A stretch of DNA of 64,000 bases from DAOVGZ01 sp964477815. GTDB lineage: Bacteria > Babelota > Babeliae > Babelales > Vermiphilaceae. This document shows, piece by piece, positions 53,310 through 62,163 of the stretch (the first letter of the stretch is position 1; each line of letters opens with the position of its first letter). Location: positions 46,506 through 110,505 of the forward strand of contig CAYZEO010000001.1 in the NCBI GenBank assembly GCA_964477815.1, read 5' to 3'. Under the pieces are notes generated by a model, which searched no databases, had not been told where the DNA came from, and saw only the letters and a list, made by a program, of their open reading frames with translations. The position numbers and the translations under genes are program-made.

Positions 53310-54521
53310 TTACAACTTCATGTCATTCATTGTTTTTAGAAATACATCCACTTCTTGCGGTGTGTTGTAAAACATGAAACTTGCACGAACAGATGATATG
53401 ACACCTAATTTCTTAGCAAGCGGTTGTGCGCAGTGATGTCCTGCGCGTGTGCACACTCCAAAATTACTCAAATAAGCAGCAACATCATGAGAATGCAAAT
53501 CATCAACAACAAAAGTAACTAAGTGTCCCGATTTTTTCAGCTGTTCAATTGGACCCAAAATACGGACGCGTTCTATTTGTTCTAGCCCTTCAATAGCCTG
53601 TTTGGTTAACTGTGCTTCATGTTTTTCTATTTCATCAAAATCGATATTGTCATTGTAATAATCGATTGCCGCTCCAAGACCAACAACTTGCGCAATAGCT
53701 GGAGTTCCAGATTCAAATTTGTAAGGAGGCATCTGCCACGAAGCTTTGTCATAATCAACTTCAAAAACCATACCTCCACCAAAATGATATGGAGGAATTG
53801 TTTCTTGTATGTCTTTTTTAATGTAGAGCACACCAATGCCTGTTGGCGCCAACATTTTGTGCCCAGAAAACGCAAGAAAATCACAGTCAAGCTCTTTGAC
53901 ATCCAGTTTTTGGTGCGGAGATGATTGCGCAGCATCAACAACAATTGTTGCACCAACTTTGCGTGCTTCTTTTGCTATTTTTGACACATCAACATGCGTG
54001 CCCAAAACATTTGATGCATGTGTAATTGCAACTAACTTTGTTTTATCAGTTATCAAATTTGAAAGATTAGAAAGGTCAAGTGAGCCATCCTCGTTAATAG
54101 GTATAAATTTGAGCGTAGCACCATTTTTTTTCGCCACCTGCTGCCATGGAATCAAATTGGCATGATGCTCCATTTCTGTCACCAAAATTTCATCTCCCGG
54201 CTTGATGTGTTCACGTCCCCAGGTTGCAGCAACAAAGTTCAAACTTTCTGTTGTTCCTCGCGTAAAAATAATTTCACCCGCATCCTCAGCGCCAATAAAA
54301 TCTGCCATTTTTTGGCGAACCTCTTCAAACATTCCGGTCGCTTGTTCACTAAACGCATGAACACTTCTATGGATGTTGGAGTTAAATCGTGAATAAAATT
54401 CGACCAACTTATCGATCACCTGTTTAGGTCGCTGACTTGTTGCGCCACTGTCCAAGTAGATAAGTGGATAACCGTTAATTTTTTCTTTGAAAATAGGAAA
54501 ATCATCACGCAAATTCTTCAT
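53310..54521 (-). CDS. sufS: Cysteine desulfurase SufS
   Basis: SufS takes sulfur from cysteine for iron-sulfur cluster assembly and uses pyridoxal phosphate. The 403-residue protein shows IYLDSGATSQRP, EHHANLIPWQ, and the cofactor lysine in SGHKMLAPTGIG. The mobile catalytic cysteine is in TRAGHHCAQPL. All features are intact. It is the last gene of the sufCBDS operon, overlapping the sufD stop codon by four bases. Confidence 0.96.
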   Translation of the reverse strand: MKNLRDDFPIFKEKINGYPLIYLDSGATSQRPKQVIDKLVEFYSRFNSNIHRSVHAFSEQATGMFEEVRQKMADFIGAEDAGEIIFTRGTTESLNFVAATWGREHIKPGDEILVTEMEHHANLIPWQQVAKKNGATLKFIPINEDGSLDLSNLSNLITDKTKLVAITHASNVLGTHVDVSKIAKEARKVGATIVVDAAQSSPHQKLDVKELDCDFLAFSGHKMLAPTGIGVLYIKKDIQETIPPYHFGGGMVFEVDYDKASWQMPPYKFESGTPAIAQVVGLGAAIDYYNDNIDFDEIEKHEAQLTKQAIEGLEQIERVRILGPIEQLKKSGHLVTFVVDDLHSHDVAAYLSNFGVCTRAGHHCAQPLAKKLGVISSVRASFMFYNTPQEVDVFLKTMNDMKL

Positions 54522-55198
54522 ACCATCTCCCGCATTTTTTCATTCAGCTGCTTCATTAGATCTTCTTTTAAAGTTTTATCACGCATAGCGTCACAAGAAA
54601 AGGTTAAAAAAGCTTTCAAAAGCATAGACCGCGCCATTGGCTCCGATATCCCTCGTGATTGCACATAAAAAAACTGATCTTTGTCCACATACCCCACCGC
54701 GCTTCCATGTGAGCATTGCACATTTTTCTGCCTCACTTCAAGTTCCGGCTTTGAGTTCACCTGCACTTTGCGAGAAAGCAAGATTGTCTTATTGTAATGC
54801 GAAGCATTCGTCCTTTCTGCACTATGATCAACAAAAATAACACCTTTGTGATCTATCTGCGCACCGTCCGCCAAAACACCTCGAAGAGTAACTGTACTGC
54901 TCGCTCCTGGGGCATAATGCTCCTGTCGAGTTATCAAAGAAACCGACTGGTCCTTATTCAAAAGATAAATACCATAAACGTTTACCAAAGCAGATCTACC
55001 ATTTAAAATAAATGTTACTTTTTTTTTCATAGGTACAGTTGAAATAAAAATATAGGTCAGCTTGCTCTCTTCATTCAACTCGTAGACAATTTCTTTTTGC
55101 CATGTTGTATCATAGGCCGTTATGTCTGCCCCTGGTGGCAATACTATTTTTTTTGCAGGATCACGAGAATTTTCGAGCAAATGCACTTTTTTGGCCAT
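54518..55198 (-). CDS. sufD: Fe-S assembly protein SufD-like
   Basis: The 226-residue protein has the C-terminal SufD/SufB beta-helix features (GVLADGAQIDHKGVIFVDHSAERTNASHYNKTILL, and VQCSHGSAVGYVDKDQFFYVQSRGISEPMARSMLLKAFL). ATG 55198 gives MAKKVHLL; the longer frame to 55303 runs into sufB and lacks a site. It is short for SufD (usually 400 or more), so it corresponds to the core only. SufB, SufC and SufD form the scaffold complex. Confidence 0.85.
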   Translation of the reverse strand: MAKKVHLLENSRDPAKKIVLPPGADITAYDTTWQKEIVYELNEESKLTYIFISTVPMKKKVTFILNGRSALVNVYGIYLLNKDQSVSLITRQEHYAPGASSTVTLRGVLADGAQIDHKGVIFVDHSAERTNASHYNKTILLSRKVQVNSKPELEVRQKNVQCSHGSAVGYVDKDQFFYVQSRGISEPMARSMLLKAFLTFSCDAMRDKTLKEDLMKQLNEKMREMV

Positions 55199-55217
55199 CT
55201 TAAACTTATCCAACAGA

Positions 55218-56573
55218 TTACTCCATCTCCAAAGAAACCAGCCTATTAATCTCGACGGCATACTCCATCGGCAATTCCTTAACAAATGAATCGATAAAGC
55301 CATTCACAATTAACGCCTGAGCCTGTGTTGCGCTCAAGCCGCGTGATTGCAAATACAAAATCTGCTGCTCATCAATTGTACTTACTGAAGCTTCGTGTCC
55401 CACCTGCGCGTCATCTTGTTTTATAATAATTGTTGGCTTTGCATCTGCACGAGATTGCTCACTTAATAAAAGTGCGTCACATCGCACATGCGATTTTGTA
55501 CCATATGCTTTTTCATCAACCCGCACCAAACCTCGATAAGTAGCATGTCCATCTGATGTACAAATTGATTTGGAAACAATACTTGACGTTGTATTTGGTG
55601 CCACATGAATAATTTTTCCTCCTGCATCTTGTTGTTGCCCCCTTCCTGCAAGAGCAACCGAAATAATCTGTCCCTTTGCTCGTTCCCCCTTAAGTACTAT
55701 GCAGGGATACTTCATAGTAACCTTTGACCCAAAGTTTCCATCAACCCACTCAACAGTCGCATCTTCATCTACAACAGCACGCTTGGTAACCAAGTTGTAC
55801 ACGTCGGACGACCAATTTTGAATCGTTGTGTAACGAATCCTTGAGCCAGGCAAAGCAATTACCTCAACTACAGCACTGTGTAGCGAGCTTCTTTGATATA
55901 CCGGAGCACTACACCCTTCAACGTAGTGAACAGAACTTCCAGGCTCAGCGATAATCAAAGTTCTTTCAAACTGCCCCATTTTTGGCGAATTAATCCGAAA
56001 GTACGCTTGCACAGGCAGCTCAACATGCACACCAGTAGGAACAAATAAAAAACTACCACCCGACCAAATTGCAGAATTCAAAGCAGCAAATTTGTTGTCA
56101 TCCGGTGCAACAATGGTTGCAAAATATTTTTTAAATAGTTTTTCGTGTTCAAACATCCCTGTCGATGTATCAACAAAAATAACACCTCTTTTTTCCCATT
56201 CATCTTTTAAATTTTTGTATACAACTTCAGATTCATACTGTGCTCCAACACCTGCTAAAAAAGCCCGTTCCGCTTCTGAAACTCCCAGATATTCAAATGT
56301 TTTTTTTATTTTTTCGGGCACATCGGTCCAAGAATTCCACTGTTTTTCCGCTGGCCGAATGTAGTACGACAGATCATCAAAATTTAAACCACCTAAATCA
56401 ACACCCCAGCTTGGCATCGGTATGCGCTCAAAAATTTCAAAAGCGTTTAGTCGAAAATCTGTCATCCAGCCTGGTTCATTTTTCTGATCAGAAAGATCGG
56501 CAATAAATTTTCTGTTGAGCCCCACCGAAAAAGAATCGTGAAAGCCTCGAGCATTACGAGACAAATATTTCAT
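55218..56573 (-). CDS. sufB: Fe-S assembly scaffold SufB
   Basis: SufB is the cluster scaffold of the SufBC2D complex. The product has the family features GSFLFVPTGVHVELPVQAYFR, EPGSSVHYVEGCSAP, QNWSSDVYNLVTKRA, HEASVSTIDEQQILYLQSRGLS and YAVEINRLVSLEME. The length of about 451 residues is normal. I place the start at ATG 56573 (MKYLSRNARGF). Upstream ATGs at 56579 and 56588 are also possible and overlap sufC further. The end is 20 bases from the sufD start. Confidence 0.94.
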   Translation of the reverse strand: MKYLSRNARGFHDSFSVGLNRKFIADLSDQKNEPGWMTDFRLNAFEIFERIPMPSWGVDLGGLNFDDLSYYIRPAEKQWNSWTDVPEKIKKTFEYLGVSEAERAFLAGVGAQYESEVVYKNLKDEWEKRGVIFVDTSTGMFEHEKLFKKYFATIVAPDDNKFAALNSAIWSGGSFLFVPTGVHVELPVQAYFRINSPKMGQFERTLIIAEPGSSVHYVEGCSAPVYQRSSLHSAVVEVIALPGSRIRYTTIQNWSSDVYNLVTKRAVVDEDATVEWVDGNFGSKVTMKYPCIVLKGERAKGQIISVALAGRGQQQDAGGKIIHVAPNTTSSIVSKSICTSDGHATYRGLVRVDEKAYGTKSHVRCDALLLSEQSRADAKPTIIIKQDDAQVGHEASVSTIDEQQILYLQSRGLSATQAQALIVNGFIDSFVKELPMEYAVEINRLVSLEME

Positions 56574-57297
56574 ATCCATCCCGCTCAACGGCTGCTACAA
56601 CTTCTTTGCCTCCAGAACAAACAATCGATCCATTGCAAAAAACATGAACGTGGTCTGGTTGCAAATGCTGCAAAATATTTTGGCGATGTGTGATAATCAA
56701 AAAAGACAGATCTGAATTTTCTTTTTGTGCCTTAACAAGAGAGTTGGCAACAACAGAAAGTGCATCGATATCAAGACCAGAATCGATCTCGTCAAGAATT
56801 GCTAGCCGCGGATTAAGAACAAGCAACTGCAAAATCTCTAGCCTTTTTTTTTCTCCTCCAGAAAATCCTTCGTTAACTCCACGAAAGGCAAACAAATAGT
56901 CAATGCCTAGAACATCCATTTTTTCGTACAAAATCTGTCTGAACTGATCCACTTCAACCGTTGTTGCAAATCTAGAATTATAGGCAGCCTTTAAAAAAGA
57001 AAAAACAGTCAGCCCTGGAATGGCACATGGATGTTGGAACGCACAAAAGAGGCCAAGACGAGCACGCTCGTCCGGCCTCAACATTTTTATATTCTTACCG
57101 TTAAATAAAATATCTCCAGATGTAACAGAACAACACGGATCACCAATCAGTGCACAAGCCAACGTACTTTTTCCAGAACCATTTGGCCCCATCAAAACAT
57201 GCACCGAACCCGGAGCAATTGAAAGAGAACAGTTTTTTATAACTGATACGTCATTCACGTTAACAAAAAGATTATTGATTTTCAGAACTTGTTTCAT
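56554..57297 (-). CDS. sufC: Fe-S assembly ATPase SufC
   Basis: SufC is the ABC-type ATPase of the Suf complex. The 247-residue protein has Walker A GPNGSGKST, signature FSGGEKKRLEILQLL, Walker B LAILDEIDSGLD, and the H-loop ITHRQNIL, which has Arg after His like other SufC. Start ATG 57297 (MKQVLKINNLF) fits the family; a longer frame from 57315 is unlikely. It leads the operon and overlaps the start of sufB. The GspE-like ATPase gene ends about 58 bases upstream. Confidence 0.95.
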   Translation of the reverse strand: MKQVLKINNLFVNVNDVSVIKNCSLSIAPGSVHVLMGPNGSGKSTLACALIGDPCCSVTSGDILFNGKNIKMLRPDERARLGLFCAFQHPCAIPGLTVFSFLKAAYNSRFATTVEVDQFRQILYEKMDVLGIDYLFAFRGVNEGFSGGEKKRLEILQLLVLNPRLAILDEIDSGLDIDALSVVANSLVKAQKENSDLSFLIITHRQNILQHLQPDHVHVFCNGSIVCSGGKEVVAAVERDGYEIFVS

Positions 57298-57355
57298 AAA
57301 TAAAAACGGCCACAAAAAGAACTTTTTACCTTATGATAAAGGAAAAAGAAAAGAT

Positions 57356-58528
57356 TTACAAAACCACCCGTCCAAGCTCTTGCAGAGAAATAACCCCATC
57401 CTTTACTTTTTCAATTCCATCATTAAGAAGTGTCACCATTCCATCGTCTCGAACTTGTCGATAAATTGCGTCAAAAACTGGACGATGAACAATCAGAGAT
57501 CGCAAACTACTCGTCATCACCAGCAACTCAAAAATTCCAACCCGCCCCTTGTAGCCAAGATGGAAACAACTATCGCAACCTGCACCAACATAAAGAGTAT
57601 CAAGAGATACTCCTAGACGATCCAAAACTTTTTTTTCTTGTTCTGTAGGGGAAACAGCTTGTTTGCAATCAGGACATATTGTACGCGCGAGTCTTTGGGC
57701 CAAAACTCCAGTTACTGCAGCATTAATTAAGAACGGCTCAACCCCCATGTCCATTAAACGCATGATTGCACCGGGAGCATCGTTGGTGTGCAATGTACTA
57801 AAAACAGCATGACCGGTCAGCGCAGCTTCGATAGCAGTCTGAACTGTCTCTTTATCTCTAATTTCTCCCACCATTGCAACATCAGGATCTTGACGCAACA
57901 CGGCACGGATACCTTTGTCGAATGTAAAACCAGCTCCGGGATGAATTTGACCTTGCGTGATACCACTCAAGTTATACTCAACGGGATCTTCCAAGGTAAT
58001 AATATTTTTTTCTGGTGTGTTTAACTCAGAAAGCGCCGCGTACAATGTTGTTGTTTTCCCGGAACCGGTTGGACCTGTAACTAAAAAAAATCCACTAGAA
58101 CAGTGGATAAGCTCATTAAATGCTTTTCTTTTTGTGTCATCAAAACCAAGAGAATCAAGATCAAGCATATTCTTGGCTCGATCTAAAATCCTAACCACTA
58201 CCTTTTCGCCATAAATCGAAGGAAACGTAGAAACCCGCAAATCAACTTCATTTCCGTCAATGGAAATTCTAAATTTTCCATCTTGCGGAATGCGTCGCTC
58301 TGCAATGTTGATGTTCGCAAGAATTTTCAGACGTGAAACAACCTGTGCAGTTAAAGATGGATGTAATATCTCTTGATCGTATAAAACTCCATCGATCCTA
58401 TACCGAACTCGCGCTCCTTTCGGTGTAGACTCAACATGAATATCGGAAGCAGAACGTTCAATCGCAACACGCAATAGCTCATCTACCAAATGTACAACTG
58501 AAGCATCATTACGCTTTGACACTTTCAA
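57356..58528 (-). CDS. GspE/PilB-type secretion ATPase, catalytic part
   Basis: The 390-residue product has the N2 and ATPase domains of type II secretion/type IV pilus assembly ATPases. It shows SASDIHVESTPKGARVRYRIDG, Walker A GPTGSGKTT, the Asp/His boxes, Walker B MVGEIRDKETVQ and HAVFSTLHTNDAPGA. The zinc-binding four-cysteine motif (CPDC...CDSC) is present. The start codon is TTG overlapping the stop of the upstream frame (TTGA). The upstream frame carries the domain that is normally fused to this one. No other pilus or secretion gene is adjacent. Confidence 0.9.
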   Translation of the reverse strand: MKVSKRNDASVVHLVDELLRVAIERSASDIHVESTPKGARVRYRIDGVLYDQEILHPSLTAQVVSRLKILANINIAERRIPQDGKFRISIDGNEVDLRVSTFPSIYGEKVVVRILDRAKNMLDLDSLGFDDTKRKAFNELIHCSSGFFLVTGPTGSGKTTTLYAALSELNTPEKNIITLEDPVEYNLSGITQGQIHPGAGFTFDKGIRAVLRQDPDVAMVGEIRDKETVQTAIEAALTGHAVFSTLHTNDAPGAIMRLMDMGVEPFLINAAVTGVLAQRLARTICPDCKQAVSPTEQEKKVLDRLGVSLDTLYVGAGCDSCFHLGYKGRVGIFELLVMTSSLRSLIVHRPVFDAIYRQVRDDGMVTLLNDGIEKVKDGVISLQELGRVVL

Positions 58529-59076
58529 TCCAATAATTTCGACTTGGACAATGAATCTATTTCACTTTCAAGTTCTTGTCCCATCCTCCGTTCTTCACGC
58601 AAATCAATATCTTCGTCAACCTCCGACGGCGCAAGATCATAAAATTCTTTAACTGCATCACAAATGTCCCTTTTAAGCCCAACCATTAGATTGATATCGT
58701 ATGAAACAAAATCCCTTATGGAACTTTCTAGACCAGAAATATCGGGGTTACTTGCAACAACAATTAACATGTTTTGATCAACCTCAAGTGGAATTATCCC
58801 GTTACGCAGCAAAAAACCCTTTGGAAACTTTGTAATAAGATGATGATCAAAAAAATAACCAACTACATCAAATGATGGAAGTTGATAGTACTGACTCAGC
58901 GCCTTGAGTAAATCGGATTCCTCAATTAAGCCTTCTTCTAACAAAAAATCGTCAAATGTCTCTTTCGTGCTGTCTTTAAACATCTCTTGCATTGATTTTG
59001 CTTCATTTGGATCAAAAATTTTGTTCTTGACCAATATTTCTGCAAGCCCCTGCGTGAAAGCCTCCCTTTTTTCCAT
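58525..59076 (-). CDS. GspE/PilB N-terminal (MshEN-type) domain protein
   Basis: The 183-residue product matches the N-terminal domain that precedes the ATPase in GspE/PilB (LVKNKIFDPNEAKSMQEMFKDS, LIEESDLLKALSQYYQLPSFDVV, LLRNGIIPLEVDQNMLIVVASNPDIS). It then has an acidic linker (DEDIDLREERRMGQELESEID). Together with the next frame, 183 + 390 residues equal the normal length of a GspE/PilB. The stop overlaps the TTG of the catalytic ORF. It is therefore either a natural gene split or a broken gene. Confidence 0.85.
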   Translation of the reverse strand: MEKREAFTQGLAEILVKNKIFDPNEAKSMQEMFKDSTKETFDDFLLEEGLIEESDLLKALSQYYQLPSFDVVGYFFDHHLITKFPKGFLLRNGIIPLEVDQNMLIVVASNPDISGLESSIRDFVSYDINLMVGLKRDICDAVKEFYDLAPSEVDEDIDLREERRMGQELESEIDSLSKSKLLD

Positions 59077-59097
59077 GAGGATGTCCTTTTGCCAGTT

Positions 59098-59496
59098 TCA
59101 ACCGACCTTAAACCCTACAAAGAAACCAACTGAAAAACTCAATATTACACCAAAATTCATCTTGATCCATTGCCAATAAACGGACCACATATCGGCACCT
59201 TCTGAGACCGATACGGGTTGGATACCCTGAATTTTATTCCAATTTATAGTTACGTCAATAAATTTTAACTGTTGAAGCAAAATCAAAGCAACAATGGTGA
59301 TCACAACAATAACAAGATATTTAGCATATTTTTTAAAGAGAAACCCGGCAAGAAAACCTATTCCTAAATAGAGGCCTATCTCAATAATTCTGTCCCGAGA
59401 AAGACTTAACTTTTTTGTAATAGATTCGAGATTCAACTTCTCCTTAATCGACTCAAACCATCCCTTATCAGCAACTGCAGCAATCTGATCCTTCAC
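59098..59496 (-). CDS. FUN14-like membrane protein
   Basis: The 132-residue protein has an amphipathic N-terminus, two central membrane spans (GLYLGIGFLAGFLFKKYAKYLVIVVITIVALILLQQL) and a polar INWNKIQG stretch. A final span (MNFGVILSFSVGFFVGFKVG) closes it. The G-x-GFLAGFLFKK and INWNKI pattern resembles the FUN14 family, known for mitophagy receptors in eukaryotes and present as small proteins in some bacteria. The start is a GTG after AGGAG. It precedes the split GspE/PilB genes. The role in bacteria is unknown. Confidence 0.6.
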   Translation of the reverse strand: MKDQIAAVADKGWFESIKEKLNLESITKKLSLSRDRIIEIGLYLGIGFLAGFLFKKYAKYLVIVVITIVALILLQQLKFIDVTINWNKIQGIQPVSVSEGADMWSVYWQWIKMNFGVILSFSVGFFVGFKVG

Positions 59497-59591
59497 AATC
59501 GTCTCCTTTTCAAAATGATCTACCCACCTATTGATGATAGTATAGCTTTAGACACAGAAACGGTGCAAGTAAATCCAACATTCGAAAGCAT

Positions 59592-59624
59592 AAAAAAAGG
59601 AGACATCACGATGATGTCTCCTTG
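59592..59624 (-). terminator. Terminator after HU gene
   Basis: On the minus strand GGAGACATCA and TGATGTCTCC (59612-59621 and 59599-59608) form a ten-pair stem, followed by TTTTTTTA. It begins 25 bases after the HU stop codon. Confidence 0.85.
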
Positions 59625-59646
59625 CGTCTTTGCGTAAACAAAGCTT

Positions 59647-59928
59647 CTATTTTTTTTCCGCGACCAAAGCTTTTAGTGCTTTACCTGCTTTGAATTTTGG
59701 AACTCTCTTTGCGGCGATTTCCATCTTTTCACCAGTCGCAGGATTCACGCCAATCCGCTTTTTGCGTTTCATAACCATAAAGGTTCCAAAACCAGTCAAA
59801 ACGACAGGCTTACCACCCTTAAGCGAGTTGCTAACAACAGTGATGAATCCTTCAAGACACTCTCTACAGGTGGTCTTAGGAAGCTTGGTAAGTTTCGCCA
59901 TGGTTTCAACTAACTTAGCTTTATTCAT
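59647..59928 (-). CDS. hup: DNA-binding protein HU
   Basis: HU bends and compacts chromosomal DNA as a dimer. ATG 59928 follows AAAGGA by six bases; the frame from 59970 would be too long. The 93-residue protein has the family core: MNKAKLVETMAKLTKLPKTT, SLKGGKPVVLTGFGTFMVMKRKKRIGVNPATGEKMEIAAKRVPKFKAGKALKALV. The RIGVNPATG arm reaches into the DNA minor groove. It has its own terminator. Confidence 0.96.
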   Translation of the reverse strand: MNKAKLVETMAKLTKLPKTTCRECLEGFITVVSNSLKGGKPVVLTGFGTFMVMKRKKRIGVNPATGEKMEIAAKRVPKFKAGKALKALVAEKK

Positions 59929-60079
59929 AAAAAATCCTTTAAGCTGTAACGTCTGCTCATGAACGAACAAAACTAGTACTATCTGGTAAACTATTCACTC
60001 AATCGTTTTTGTCAAGTCTACTTTAAAAAAAAAGGCAAAAAAAATACTTCTGATTTCATTCGTCCAAGATGAACTCATA

Positions 60080-60269
60080 CCTTAACTTCTTACGGAGTTT
60101 ATCTCGAGTACATCGAAAGAGCGGGCAGCCTTCTTCCTACGTTAAAACTACGGAGGACAGGACGCCTTCTTACTGGCCATGCCAAGAATTTATCCTGAGT
60201 AGCGAAGCGTATAGAAGGGGAGCCTTCTACTTCGTGCTTCGCACTACGAAGAACGCAGTTGGCATAGGC
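60080..60269. repeat. tRNA-Leu-flanking region with palindromic repeats
   Basis: About 190 bases 3' of tRNA-Leu contain several short inverted segments (CTACGTTAAAACTACGGAGG, GTGCTTCGCACTACGAAG, GAAGCGTATAGAAGG). Part of it (CGAAAGAGCGGGCAGCC, 60114-60130) resembles GAGAGCGGACAGCC near tRNA-Thr. I see no coding frame that I can support. Confidence 0.55.
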
Positions 60270-60358
60270 TGGTGCCGGGAGCCGGACTCGAACCGGCACA
60301 GGTATAATTACCCGAAGGATTTTAAGTCCTTTGCGTCTACCAATTCCGCCATCCCGGC
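60270..60358 (-). tRNA. tRNA-Leu (TAA)
   Basis: The complement is an 89-base class II tRNA. The acceptor is GCCGGGA/TCCCGGC, the anticodon stem is AAGGA/TCCTT around CTTAAAA, and there is a long variable arm. Anticodon TAA reads TTA (leucine). CCA is encoded. Confidence 0.95.
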
Positions 60359-60469
60359 ATATTGAAATCCCCAATTCCCCTAAAAGTTTATTTCAAAAAA
60401 AAAGGCTCTTTAAAAGAGATAGTGTGTTGTCTAGTCTTTTTATTTTATAAAAAGTCCTTTAAAAAAGCG

Positions 60470-60505
60470 ACTTGTCCGCCGTAGCTTTATGCGAAGGCGG
60501 AAGGT
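60470..60505. repeat. tRNA-flanking palindromic repeat near tRNA-Cys
   Basis: GTCCGCCGTAGCTTTATGCG AAGGCGGAAG (split for length) is an inverted repeat ending at the tRNA-Cys CCA end. It shares the CCGTAGCT start with the elements beside tRNA-Thr and with 52192-52202. Confidence 0.6.
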
Positions 60506-60580
60506 TGGAGGCGGCACCCGGATTCGAACCGGGGAATCAGGGTTTTGCAGACCCATGCCTTACCACTTGGCTATGCCGCC
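60506..60580 (-). tRNA. tRNA-Cys (GCA)
   Basis: The complement folds into 75 bases with acceptor GGCGGCA/TGCCGCC, anticodon loop CTGCAAA and T arm GGTTCGAATC. Anticodon GCA reads TGC (cysteine). The outermost anticodon-stem pair is a mismatch. CCA is encoded. Confidence 0.94.
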
Positions 60581-60588
60581 CAATCGAA

Positions 60589-61092
60589 TTATTTCAAAGC
60601 CCTTTTTTCGTACTCATCAATTTTCTTCTTCAACTCCTGAGCTGTTAGCACATACGGCTCTTTCTCATCAGGAGCCCGCATTTTCTTTTTAAGATAAGAA
60701 CTTTCAGCCGGCCCCACAACAGGATAACCTAACTGATACCATTCAGCAGTTCCACCTTCGTAAACAGACAAATTTTTAAATCCTATCTGAGCTAAGCGTT
60801 TTCGAGCAAACCCACTCGAAGAACACATATAATTACTGCAGTAAAAAACAATATCTGCATCCTTATCTATTCGACTTTGTGCATAACGCTCAAGATCTTC
60901 CAGGGATACGTTAATTGAACCCTTAATATGACAATCATTATGCAATGTTCTGTCAAGCACATTGATAACAACTAAACCTCTTAATTTTTCCAATTTATTG
61001 CCACCATCAGACCACCAACAAGCTGGCAACATTATCAAAAAACATAAACTCGAAAAAAGGATACCTTTAAATGCACTCTTGTGTACGCTCAC
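60589..61092 (-). CDS. Rhodanese-domain protein, probable lipoprotein
   Basis: The 167-residue protein has an N-terminal hydrophobic segment ending in MLPACWW, a possible lipobox. It then has a single rhodanese domain (VVINVLDRTLHNDCHIKGSINVSLEDLERYA, IVFYCSNYMCSSSGFARKRLAQIGFKNLSVYEGGTAEWYQLGYPV). The loop after YC holds two cysteines (CSNYMC). Such domains transfer sulfur or act as phosphatase-like folds; outside the cytoplasm a thiol-redox role is possible. The charged C-terminal helix (EKEPYVLTAQELKKKIDEYEKR) is extra. Start and lipid attachment are inferred. Confidence 0.82.
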   Translation of the reverse strand: MSVHKSAFKGILFSSLCFLIMLPACWWSDGGNKLEKLRGLVVINVLDRTLHNDCHIKGSINVSLEDLERYAQSRIDKDADIVFYCSNYMCSSSGFARKRLAQIGFKNLSVYEGGTAEWYQLGYPVVGPAESSYLKKKMRAPDEKEPYVLTAQELKKKIDEYEKRALK

Positions 61093-61165
61093 CTGTCTCT
61101 TTCCTAGCTTATAGAGAGTTAATTAGCACCATTAATGTAGCACAACCTTCTCAATATGCAACAAA

Positions 61166-62077
61166 TCAACGCACTCTTTGGAAAAATCTACGCCAACGAA
61201 CGCGACGCCAAAAATCGATTGGATGCTTGATTAGATCCCAAATCCACCAAGATTCATCGCTGTCAACCGACCAAATTCTGTACAAAATTCTGCCATGAAT
61301 TAGCCTTCCGTCCAGCGGCCCGAACCAACGAGAATCCTTACTTCCAAGCCTATTGTCCCCCATAACCCAGTACTGACCTTCTTCAAGCTCTACATAAAAT
61401 TCGTCGCTTCCACTCCAGTAATTTTGACCTACCTCTCGCTCTTTTTCCTCCGCCGGTCTAATTGGAGTTCCTGGGTACACAACCGATCTACCTTCGCCAT
61501 CGGTCACAATCCTATCTTCCTTGATAATATAAAACGGCTGCTTGTTCAAAGAAAGATGAGGATCAAATGATTTTGGACAAATTAAATCCCAGATACGCTC
61601 TGAACCGCCTTTTTTTAAGTACGCGGAAATATCTTTTGGATCAATCTTCCAAACGCGAATTAACGGATACTTATTAACATAAGGCTCATCAAGTTTTTTG
61701 CCGTTCAGATAAATAACAGGTTTCCCATCTTCAATTGTTCCACGAATACGATCTCCAGGAATACCAATAACACGCTTAGTCCAGTTTGAAGGGCCCCACA
61801 CATACTCCTGAAAGAGCCTCCCGATCTTATTTTTTGAATAAGAAAAAAGAGGATCATTAAATGCAATGATCTCTCCTCGCTTAACACTCGAAAAATAAGG
61901 CGTTAACTTATCCGCAAAGAAACGCTCCCCAACAAGCATTGTTGTCTCCATAGAGCCTGTTGGAACTTGATATAATCCAAAACCAAACGTTCTTATTAAA
62001 AAAACAATAAAAAGAAGAAAAGCAATTTCTCTAACATTCATCCAAAAACCGGACTGACTACTTGATGCTGTCGACAT
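61166..62077 (-). CDS. lepB: Signal peptidase I, first copy
   Basis: LepB removes signal peptides from exported proteins. The 303-residue product has an N-terminal membrane span (EIAFLLFIVFLIRTFGFGLY), the catalytic serine in PTGSMETTM, and the catalytic lysine in WTKRVIGIPGD. Box E (GDNRLGSKDSRWFGPLDGRLIHGRI) is present, followed by a basic C-terminus. There is an insert of about 80 residues between the lysine box and box E. It is strikingly close to the next gene upstream. Confidence 0.94.
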   Translation of the reverse strand: MSTASSSQSGFWMNVREIAFLLFIVFLIRTFGFGLYQVPTGSMETTMLVGERFFADKLTPYFSSVKRGEIIAFNDPLFSYSKNKIGRLFQEYVWGPSNWTKRVIGIPGDRIRGTIEDGKPVIYLNGKKLDEPYVNKYPLIRVWKIDPKDISAYLKKGGSERIWDLICPKSFDPHLSLNKQPFYIIKEDRIVTDGEGRSVVYPGTPIRPAEEKEREVGQNYWSGSDEFYVELEEGQYWVMGDNRLGSKDSRWFGPLDGRLIHGRILYRIWSVDSDESWWIWDLIKHPIDFWRRVRWRRFFQRVR

Positions 62078-62163
62078 ATAATGTCCTCATTTTACTCAAA
62101 AATAATTAAAAAGTTGTTTACATTTTTTATTATAGCAAAGCTTTTCATCCAAAAAAGACTATT

